5,845 bases of DNA from Acidobacteriota bacterium (lineage in GTDB: Bacteria > Acidobacteriota > Vicinamibacteria > Vicinamibacterales > UBA823). Every line of letters begins with the position of its first letter. Position 1 is the first letter of the stretch. Under the pieces are notes generated by a model. It did no database searches. It saw nothing but the letters and a program-made list of their open reading frames with translations, and was not told where the DNA came from. The stretch is taken from NCBI GenBank assembly GCA_002714165.1, contig PAWT01000031.1, forward strand, positions 1-5,845. Reading direction: 5' to 3'. The position numbers were made by a program, and so were the translations under genes. Positions 1 through 5,845 of this stretch are shown piece by piece.

Positions 1-2
1 TC

Positions 3-782
3 TACCCTGGTGAGGCTGAGGTTGGCGCAGCTGTCCTCAGTCACTGTCCGCGCAGTTTCATATTTGGTGGTACCGCGACCGTTGATCACTATCGAACTAA
101 TCCGGCGGTTCAGGTACATGGGCCTGGGTTCAGCAAGATTCTGCTCGGCGACGATATCGTGGACAACTGGGAACAATATCTTGATCTAATGGTCCAGAGT
201 GTGTTGGTCAATAGCGGGAGAAGCTGTATCAACTGTTCTGGCATCTGGGCGTCACGCCATACACGGGAGATTGCCGAAGCACTAGCCAAGCGTCTTGGGC
301 CGATCGAACCCTTGCCGCCAGATGATCCCAAAGCCGAACTCGCCGCTTTCACAGTATCGGGACAGGCTGAGGCTATTTCCGTCGACATTGACCGTGCGCT
401 TGAGCAAGATGGCGTTGAGGATGCGACTGCGCCCTACCATGGTGGCAGTCGCCTAACGAGTCAGGAGCGTTACGGTTATCTTCGACCAACCGTGATCCGA
501 TGTGAGTCGCCGCAGCTGGCCGCAGCTGGCAAAGAGTACATGTTTCCCTACGTCACTGTCGTGGAATGTCCTCAGGATAAGATGACCTCATCAATTGGGA
601 CGACGCTCGTTGCCACCGGCATCACGTATGATGAGGCCTTCCGTCAGTCTTTACTAGAGGCGACCAACATTGATCGTCTCAACCTGGGACCGATTCCAAC
701 GACCCAGATCAACTGGCTCGCTCCCCACGAAGGGAACATCGTCGATTTTCTGTTCCGGGCGAGAGCCTTTCAGATGGCATAG
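3..782 (+). CDS. Aldehyde dehydrogenase-superfamily protein, C-terminal part (5' end outside window)
   Basis: The reading frame is open from the left edge and ends at TAG 780-782, giving 259 visible residues, roughly the C-terminal half of a typical ~490-residue enzyme. The family oxidises aldehydes with NAD(P)+ through a Cys thioester. Visible residues 70-77 read NSGRSCIN, matching the family pattern N-x-G-Q-x-C, so Cys75 (codon 225-227) is the likely nucleophile; a second Cys lies three residues later. KEYMFP at 177-182 aligns with the E-x-FGP motif, with Glu178 as the cofactor-binding Glu. An IFGGTATV stretch (20-27) sits where the FTGS-type NAD-binding loop is expected. Oddly, the usual ELGGK segment carrying the general-base Glu is replaced by QVHGPGFSK (37-45). 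A GTG at 159 is in frame but would remove this conserved region, so it is not the start. Substrate unknown; an acyl-CoA-forming or non-classical activity is possible. The stop lies 5 bp before the glycosyltransferase start. Confidence 0.85.
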   Translation, partial: YPGEAEVGAAVLSHCPRSFIFGGTATVDHYRTNPAVQVHGPGFSKILLGDDIVDNWEQYLDLMVQSVLVNSGRSCINCSGIWASRHTREIAEALAKRLGPIEPLPPDDPKAELAAFTVSGQAEAISVDIDRALEQDGVEDATAPYHGGSRLTSQERYGYLRPTVIRCESPQLAAAGKEYMFPYVTVVECPQDKMTSSIGTTLVATGITYDEAFRQSLLEATNIDRLNLGPIPTTQINWLAPHEGNIVDFLFRARAFQMA

Positions 783-787
783 TCGCG

Positions 788-2107
788 GTGCGAATCCTGT
801 CGATCACGGCGGGGGCAGCCAACATGTACTGCGGGAGTTGTCTTCGCGACAACGCCCTGGCCGCCGAACTAATCGCGCGTGGTCATCAAGTGCTTCTGCT
901 GCCACTTTACACTCCCACGCTGACTGACGAACGCAACGTCAGTGATGGGCATGTGTTTTATGGCGGGATCAGTGTTTACCTTCAGCAGCTTTTACCGCTT
1001 TTCCGTAAGACCCCCCACTTTCTCGATCGTTTATGGGACGCGCCGTCGGTGATTCGCGCGTTCGCGGGTCGCACGGTCAGTGTTAATCCAGCACAACTCG
1101 GCGCTCTGACAATTTCGGTGCTGCAAGGGGAAAATGGTCACCAGCGTAAGGAGCTGCATAAACTGATCGCTTGGCTACGAACGCAACCGCTTCCAGATCT
1201 CGTTGTTCTTCCAAATTCTTTATTAATTGGCTTGGCCGCACCGCTGCGCGCGGCACTCGGACGTCCGGTGTGCTGTACGTTGCAAGGGGAAGACTTGTTT
1301 CTCGAAGCGCTACCGGCCGCCCAGCGTGACACTGCACTTGATCTCATCCGTAGGTGCACGAACGATGTCGACCGTTTTTTCCCAGTGAGTGAATACTACC
1401 TCGACTTTATGTCTGATTACCTTGAGGTTCCTCAGGATCGTTTTGACGTGTTACCGCTCGGCATGAATCTCGAAGGTTACCCCGAGCACCATGCGAAGCC
1501 ATCGACCCGGTCAGCGCCGTTCACAGTCGGTTACCTCGCTCGCGTTGCTCCTGAGAAAGGGCTTCACTTGCTTGCGGAAGCCTATCGGAGGTTGCGCGAA
1601 CACCTCGGTGTGACGGATGCCCGCCTTGAAGTCGCGGGGTATCTGGCACCCCAGCACCGGAGTTATCTTGTTGAGATCGAGCAGCATCTGGAGGAATGGG
1701 GGCTTGGTCGTGAGTTCGCCTATCGCGGTGTGCTCAATCGTGACGAAAAGATTGAATTTCTAAGCACCCTGGATGTATTGTCGGTGCCTAGTACCTATCC
1801 GGATCCCAAAGGGATTTCTGTCCTAGAAGCGATGGCCGGTGGCGTGCCGGTTGTCCAGCCTGGACACGGAGCCTTTCCAGAAATTTTAGAGCGTACCGGT
1901 GGGGGTATCACGTTCGAGGCCAACCGTTCAGACCTTCTGGCTGACCAATTAGCTGCCTTATATTGTCAGCCTGAGCGTATGGAGCAGTTACGCATGCAAG
2001 GTGCCTATGGTGTACGGAAACATTACAGTGTGTCCCGGATGGCCGACCGCGCAGTTGAGCTGTATGGGCACACGATCGCGACAGCTGGAACAGCTGCTGT
2101 ATCCTGA
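788..2107 (+). CDS. GT4-family glycosyltransferase (GT-B fold), complete
   Basis: A 439-residue protein, normal for retaining GT4 enzymes, which transfer a sugar from a nucleotide-sugar donor to a lipid, glycan or small-molecule acceptor, usually at the cytoplasmic face of the membrane. No signal peptide or membrane segment is visible. The N-terminal Rossmann half begins MRILSITAGAANMYCGSCLRDN: first strand, then a Gly/Ala loop with a CxxC (Cys15, Cys18), and GGISVYLQ at 59-66. The C-terminal donor-binding half has GYLARVAPEKG (248-258), the usual strand and loop before the nucleotide site, and DPKGISVLEAMAGGVPVV starting at 339. Here the E-x7-E donor motif reads D339-x7-E347, a conservative change. 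HGAFPEILE follows, matching the family's GG-x-PE segment. The GTG start at 788 is chosen because the first beta strand begins directly there; no convincing ribosome binding site precedes it, so translation may depend on coupling to the gene ending 5 bp upstream. Donor and acceptor cannot be inferred. Confidence 0.93.
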   Translation: MRILSITAGAANMYCGSCLRDNALAAELIARGHQVLLLPLYTPTLTDERNVSDGHVFYGGISVYLQQLLPLFRKTPHFLDRLWDAPSVIRAFAGRTVSVNPAQLGALTISVLQGENGHQRKELHKLIAWLRTQPLPDLVVLPNSLLIGLAAPLRAALGRPVCCTLQGEDLFLEALPAAQRDTALDLIRRCTNDVDRFFPVSEYYLDFMSDYLEVPQDRFDVLPLGMNLEGYPEHHAKPSTRSAPFTVGYLARVAPEKGLHLLAEAYRRLREHLGVTDARLEVAGYLAPQHRSYLVEIEQHLEEWGLGREFAYRGVLNRDEKIEFLSTLDVLSVPSTYPDPKGISVLEAMAGGVPVVQPGHGAFPEILERTGGGITFEANRSDLLADQLAALYCQPERMEQLRMQGAYGVRKHYSVSRMADRAVELYGHTIATAGTAAVS

Positions 2108-2110
2108 AAC

Positions 2111-2116
2111 GGGAGG
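2111..2116 (+). promoter_or_regulatory. Shine-Dalgarno site of the ABC ATPase gene
   Basis: GGGAGG lies 8 bases before the TTG at 2125, in the 17-bp gap after the glycosyltransferase stop. It contains the GGAGG core complementary to the 3' end of 16S rRNA. This strong site decides the start: the TTG opens directly into the expected first ABC strand (MLEVSNLSKTY), and no ATG or GTG fits as well. Confidence 0.8.
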
Positions 2117-2124
2117 TTGTAACG

Positions 2125-2802
2125 TTGCTCGAAGTGTCCAACTTATCTAAAACATACCCGGCACCTAGCGGGCAGCTTTCGGTACTCTCTAACGTTAGTA
2201 TCGCGATGCAGCGAGGGGAATCGGCGTCGATCATGGGTCCGTCGGGGAGTGGTAAGAGCACGCTCCTCTACATCCTTGGCGCCCTCGAGCCGCCGACCTC
2301 GGGACAAGTATTCCTCGATGGCGACGACCCATTTACGCTCTCGCCGAGGGCTCTAGCGGAGTTTCGGAATCGGGCGATCGGTTTCGTCTTTCAGGATCAC
2401 CTGTTGCTACCGCAATGTACCGTCATTGAAAATGTGCTATTACCGACCCTCGTTGGGGACCCTCTGCCAGATGGCCACGCACGTGCCCGAGACCTTCTCG
2501 ACCGGGTGGGGCTCAGCGAAAGGCTTAACTACCGGCCCGCCGAGTTGTCTGGTGGTGAAAAGCAGCGCGTCGCACTGGCTAGGGCTCTCATCAGACATCC
2601 ACCGCTCGTACTTTGCGACGAGCCGACGGGTAACCTCGACCGTGAGTCTGCTGACACCGTAGCATCCTTACTCCTGACATTGCATCGTGAGCAGCAGACC
2701 GTATTGGTTGTGGTGACTCACAACCAGGCTATCGCCGACCGGTTCGCCCAAAAGCTCGAACTGCGCGGTCAACAACTCCTGCCCCGTGGGAGCGCGACGT
2801 GA
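2125..2802 (+). CDS. ABC transporter ATP-binding protein, MacB/LolD/FtsE type
   Basis: A 225-residue single nucleotide-binding domain, the standard size for stand-alone LolD/MacB-type ATPases. All motifs are intact: aromatic A-loop Tyr11, Walker A GPSGSGKST (38-46), Q-loop FVFQD (Gln90), signature LSGGEKQR (141-148), Walker B LVLCDEP (161-167) with catalytic Glu166, D-loop GNLD (169-172) and switch His199 (VVTH). The LLLPQCTVIENVLLP stretch after the Q-loop and the DEPTGNLD sequence are typical of the subfamily that pairs with FtsX-like permeases. It should hydrolyse ATP as a dimer at the cytoplasmic face and drive the permease encoded next. It begins with TTG after a good Shine-Dalgarno site. 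Its TGA stop overlaps the permease GTG start as GTGA, so the two are probably translated in a coupled way and form one complex. The exact paralogue (LolD, MacB-like or other) cannot be fixed, so no symbol is given. Confidence 0.96.
   Translation: MLEVSNLSKTYPAPSGQLSVLSNVSIAMQRGESASIMGPSGSGKSTLLYILGALEPPTSGQVFLDGDDPFTLSPRALAEFRNRAIGFVFQDHLLLPQCTVIENVLLPTLVGDPLPDGHARARDLLDRVGLSERLNYRPAELSGGEKQRVALARALIRHPPLVLCDEPTGNLDRESADTVASLLLTLHREQQTVLVVVTHNQAIADRFAQKLELRGQQLLPRGSAT
2788..2792 (+). promoter_or_regulatory. Shine-Dalgarno site of the permease gene
   Basis: GGGAG lies 6 bases before the GTG at 2799, inside the last codons of the ATPase gene. Together with the GTGA stop/start overlap it supports GTG 2799 as the permease start, which leads into a basic N-terminus (LGRLVKRSL) and the first membrane helix. 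Confidence 0.6.
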
Positions 2803-5800
2803 CCCTCGGACGCTTGGTCAAGCGCAGCCTAACCTACCACTGGCGAGTGAACCTTACGGTCGTTGCGGGTGTTGCGGTTGCTGTCGCGGTCCTTGGGGGC
2901 GCATTGCTTGTCGGGGAATCGGTACGTAGTTCTCTGCGCGCGCTCGCGCTCGGTCGGCTCGGGCAGACTGACACTGTCATTACGTCACCGACATTCTTCC
3001 GCGATGCACTCTCTGCTGAGTTGGCGGCAGGTCCACCAACGTCTGACCTGTTCGATGCAGCGGTGCCACTTATTGCACTCGATGGTTTTGTCACCGACCC
3101 AGCCACCGGCCGGCGAGTGTCTGGCGTACAGGTGTACGGAGTCGACGATCGGTTCTGGAGATTTCATAAGCGCACAACACAGTCGGCTCCTGATCGAAAC
3201 GAAATGTTTCTCGGTGAAGCACTGGTGCGGGAACTCAAAGTGGACATCGGTACGGCACTGCTCGTGCGAGTGGCGCGCCCGTCGGAGGTGCCGCTCGGCT
3301 CGTTGCACGGCCGGCGCGATGATGTCGGTCGGACCATCCGACTAACGGTCGGGTCTATCTTGGCGCCCTCGGAGCTCGGTGAGTTCTCACTCCGTCAGCT
3401 CCAGGGGCCCGCGCGCGCGGTTTTTGTTTCACTCTCGCGTTTGCAAGAACTGTTGGATATCAACCGTGAAGTTAACACGGTCTTACTGTCGAAGCGCGTG
3501 GGCGCGCTGGGGTCCCCAGCGGTTCAGGTTGCCAATGTGGAGGCAGCCTTACGCAGGACGGCCACGCTCGACGATCTTTCCGTAACCGTTAGGGAGCTAC
3601 CCGAACGTGGTGCCCTAGTAGTTGAATCAGGCGCCGGAATGGTTGGCGCTGCCGTGGCCGACGCGGTGAGGGCGTCTGCTGGCGAGATGGGGCTGCGTCC
3701 ACAGCCGATTCTGACGTATCTCATTAATCGTTTGAGCCTTGGACCTCGCGACGTACCGTATTCGCTGGTCACTGGTGTCGACTTTTCATCCTTTTCGGCT
3801 TTGTCATCCCGTGCGCAACGTCGATCGGGACTCTGGCCAGAAGCACTCGAATATCCACCAATCCTTCTCAACGAATGGGCGGTCCGTGACCTAGGTGCGC
3901 GTCAAGGAGACATCATCAGTGCTGAGTACTACGTCTGGGAAGACACTGGCAGCCTAGTCACGAGGCAGGCTGATTTTCAGCTTCACGGAGTGTTGTCGAT
4001 CGCTGGTGACGCCGCCGATCGAGAACTTGCCCCCATCTACAAAGGGGTGACTGATGCGGAGAGCATGGTCGACTGGGACCCACCGTTTCCAATTGACCTC
4101 AGTGTTATTGACTCGCGTGATGAGGAGTACTGGGACCGTTACCGGACCACGCCGAAGGGATTCGTGGAGTTGGCTGATGGCCAGGACCTGTGGCGGTCCC
4201 GGTACGGGCAGCTCACGTCAATCCGGTTGCTCACTGACAATGTCGAAGATCTAACGTCAACCGCCGTTACCTACCGCCGAACCTTGGTCGCCAACATTGA
4301 CCCAATTGCGGCCGGTATTGGTGTGAAGCCAGTCCGGGCGGTCGCGCTCAGGGCATCGGTTGGAGCGACCGACTTCGGGGAGTACTTCGCATACTTTAGC
4401 TTTTTCCTCGTTGTATCTGCATTACTACTTGTCAGCTTGTTCTTCCAGTTTGGTATCGAGCAGCGATTGCAAGAAATCGGCATGCTTCAGGCGTTCGGGT
4501 TTCCTCTTCAGGCGATCCGGTCGCTGTTTTGGCGTGAAGCTATCGTTCTCGGTGTTGGTGGTGGGTTGTTTGGGATGGTCTTCGCTGTTGGGTATGCCCA
4601 GGTCATTATTTACGGGCTACGCACCTGGTGGGTTGACGCAGTAGGCACGACACTGCTGAGTCTGCACTTGACTCCGGAGACACTGGGTGCCGGTGCAGCG
4701 GGCGGTGTTATTGCGGCACTGCTAACGATTGCCGTCAGCCTGTGGTCGCTCAAAGCCGTGTCACCGCGTAGTCTCCTTGGTGGGGCGCTGCCACAGCTTG
4801 CTGACGGCATGAAGCAGACGCGTGCAATGTCGGTCTGGATGGACATCTCGGGCTGGGTTGGGCCGGTGGTGCTTGTAGCGAGTGGTCTCACACTTGTGAT
4901 CGCGTCGCGCACAGGGGCACTGAACGCGACTATTGGTTTCTTCGGTGCTGGCATCCTATTGCTCTGCGCGCTGCTGGGCTTTGCCTGGACTTGGCTGCGT
5001 CGAATGGTCCCAGGCTCGATTACTGAGCCAAGGCTTTGGCCGCTCGTTCAACTTGGCGTGAGAAATTCCAGCTACCGCCCAGGTCGGAGCGTACTCTGCA
5101 TCGCGCTCATTGCCCTGGCTGCTTTTTTGATCGTAGCAGTTGGCGCGTTTCACCGGAGCGAAGGCGATGTACGGGACCGTGCGTCGGGCACTGGAGGATT
5201 CACCTTACTAGCTGATTCATTGTTTCCGGTGGGAGATGATCTTGACCAACGTGCTGGTCGGAATCGGCTTGGGCTGTCGGAATATGAGGGCAGTCTTTTC
5301 GATGGCGTTGATTTCGAACGGTTCCGAGTGCGGGCTGGTGACGATGCTAGCTGCCTAAATCTCTACCGGCCGGCCGATCCACGTGTCATCGGTGTTTCTG
5401 ATAGCTTTATTGCTGACAACCGGTTCACTTTTGGTACCACGCTGGCGAGGACACCGGCTGAACTGGAGAACCCATGGCATCTCCTGAGACGTGAGTTACC
5501 CGATGGGGTCGTCCCAGCTCTTGCCGACGCCAACTCGCTGACCTATGTGTTGCACCTAGCGGTCGGCGATGAGATCGTCTTAAACCGTGATACAGATCGG
5601 GAGGTACGGCTGCGGATCGTTGCTGCACTAGCCGACAGCGTATTGCAAAGCGAGTTGGTTGTGTCGGAAGCACAGTTTCGACGGGTCTTTCCCGAACAGG
5701 AGGGCTTCAATTTCTTCATGATTGATGTTCCTGAAGATCGAGTTTCTCAGGTAATGGTTGCCCTTGAGGACCGGCTTGCCGATTTTGGCTTTGACGTTGT

Positions 5801-5845
5801 GCCGACTGCCGAGCGCTTGGCAATGTTCCATCGCGTGGAGAATAC
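2799..5845 (+). CDS. Large FtsX/MacB-like ABC transporter permease (3' end outside window)
   Basis: The frame starts at GTG 2799, overlapping the ATPase stop, and stays open to the edge: 1015 visible codons, C-terminus missing. Hydrophobic segments judged by eye give this order: TM1 at residues 18-39; a first extracytoplasmic domain at about 40-527; TM2 529-551, TM3 581-606 and TM4 629-651; TM5 685-702 and TM6 710-733; TM7 765-783; a second extracytoplasmic domain from about 785 to the edge. TM2-TM4 form a first FtsX module: IEQRLQEIGMLQAFGF after TM2 is the typical cytoplasmic coupling stretch that contacts the ATPase, and KAVSPRSLLGG after TM4 is the usual end of the module. LGVRNSSYRPGRS before TM7 resembles the basic N-terminus before TM1, so a second half of the same plan is expected, with about three more helices beyond the edge (10 in total). 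It should act with the upstream ATPase on a substrate at the outer face of the inner membrane. Substrate unknown. Length far exceeds MacB (~650) or LolC/E (~400). Confidence 0.92.
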   Translation, partial: MTLGRLVKRSLTYHWRVNLTVVAGVAVAVAVLGGALLVGESVRSSLRALALGRLGQTDTVITSPTFFRDALSAELAAGPPTSDLFDAAVPLIALDGFVTDPATGRRVSGVQVYGVDDRFWRFHKRTTQSAPDRNEMFLGEALVRELKVDIGTALLVRVARPSEVPLGSLHGRRDDVGRTIRLTVGSILAPSELGEFSLRQLQGPARAVFVSLSRLQELLDINREVNTVLLSKRVGALGSPAVQVANVEAALRRTATLDDLSVTVRELPERGALVVESGAGMVGAAVADAVRASAGEMGLRPQPILTYLINRLSLGPRDVPYSLVTGVDFSSFSALSSRAQRRSGLWPEALEYPPILLNEWAVRDLGARQGDIISAEYYVWEDTGSLVTRQADFQLHGVLSIAGDAADRELAPIYKGVTDAESMVDWDPPFPIDLSVIDSRDEEYWDRYRTTPKGFVELADGQDLWRSRYGQLTSIRLLTDNVEDLTSTAVTYRRTLVANIDPIAAGIGVKPVRAVALRASVGATDFGEYFAYFSFFLVVSALLLVSLFFQFGIEQRLQEIGMLQAFGFPLQAIRSLFWREAIVLGVGGGLFGMVFAVGYAQVIIYGLRTWWVDAVGTTLLSLHLTPETLGAGAAGGVIAALLTIAVSLWSLKAVSPRSLLGGALPQLADGMKQTRAMSVWMDISGWVGPVVLVASGLTLVIASRTGALNATIGFFGAGILLLCALLGFAWTWLRRMVPGSITEPRLWPLVQLGVRNSSYRPGRSVLCIALIALAAFLIVAVGAFHRSEGDVRDRASGTGGFTLLADSLFPVGDDLDQRAGRNRLGLSEYEGSLFDGVDFERFRVRAGDDASCLNLYRPADPRVIGVSDSFIADNRFTFGTTLARTPAELENPWHLLRRELPDGVVPALADANSLTYVLHLAVGDEIVLNRDTDREVRLRIVAALADSVLQSELVVSEAQFRRVFPEQEGFNFFMIDVPEDRVSQVMVALEDRLADFGFDVVPTAERLAMFHRVEN

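Larger units (their letters stand above)
3..5845 (+). other. Predicted operon: aldehyde dehydrogenase, glycosyltransferase, ABC ATPase, ABC permease
   Basis: The four genes are collinear with junctions of +5 bp, +17 bp and a 4-base overlap, leaving no room for independent promoters or terminators between them. Co-transcription and coupled translation are inferred from spacing only. The promoter lies upstream of the window and the end of the unit beyond it. The ATPase and permease almost certainly form one transporter. That the two enzymes supply or modify its substrate is an inference from linkage. Confidence 0.75.

Noticed and set aside
511..530. Perfect 10-bp tandem repeat (CGCAGCTGGC twice) in the aldehyde dehydrogenase gene
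   Set aside because: A recent 10-bp duplication would shift the frame, yet the protein reads smoothly through it (SPQLAAAGKEYMFP) into a conserved motif. It is most likely chance in Ala/Leu-rich coding sequence.
3404..3425. GC-rich alternating CG run followed by five T, resembling a terminator or Z-DNA-prone tract
   Set aside because: It lies within the permease frame, has no proper stem-loop with a spacer, and the downstream frame continues unbroken.
2799..4300. Possibility that the permease region is a pseudogene broken into small frames
   Set aside because: Reading from GTG 2799 gives 1015 sense codons with no stop to the window edge and membrane helices in the expected order, so the gene is intact as far as it can be seen.
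2834..4954. Several antisense and alternate-frame open frames of 65-160 codons across the permease region
   Set aside because: They overlap one uninterrupted frame that encodes a clear FtsX-like permease, have low-complexity Ser/Arg/Thr-rich or otherwise unrecognisable products, and lack convincing start signals. They are shadows of the real gene.
5366..5376. CCGGCCGG-type palindrome
   Set aside because: A short GC palindrome within Arg-Pro-Ala codons of the permease; it is not repeated elsewhere in the window and has no regulatory context.

Overview
The window is a fully coding stretch of a bacterial genome, all on the + strand. It holds four tightly packed genes: (1) the C-terminal part of an aldehyde dehydrogenase-superfamily protein, cut by the left edge; (2) a complete GT4-family (GT-B fold) glycosyltransferase; (3) a complete ABC transporter ATPase of the MacB/LolD/FtsE type; (4) a very large FtsX/MacB-like ABC permease that starts inside the stop codon of the ATPase gene and stays open for 1015 codons to the right edge.

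The gaps are 5 bp (1 to 2), 17 bp with a clear Shine-Dalgarno sequence (2 to 3), and a 4-base GTGA overlap (3 to 4). This layout strongly suggests one transcript with translational coupling. There is no RNA gene, mobile element, repeat array or long non-coding stretch. I see no internal promoter or terminator.

The three visible starts are all non-ATG (GTG, TTG, GTG) and base composition is moderately GC-rich by eye. The protein sequences look like those I associate with uncultured Acidobacteriota or Planctomycetota, but this is an impression without a database search. No marker gene in the window fixes the taxonomy.

Functionally, genes 3 and 4 form a type VII ABC system (MacB/LolCDE superfamily). 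Such systems drive mechanical work on substrates in the periplasm or outer leaflet, for example lipoprotein extraction or export of lipids and small molecules, rather than classic import. The linked glycosyltransferase and the atypical aldehyde dehydrogenase suggest that the cassette makes or modifies a glycosylated, perhaps lipid-linked, compound and exports it or moves it through the envelope. The substrate cannot be read from sequence. The most unusual points are the aldehyde dehydrogenase lacking the usual catalytic Glu motif, the modified EX7E motif and N-terminal CxxC in the glycosyltransferase, and the very large first extracytoplasmic domain (about 490 residues) of the permease.
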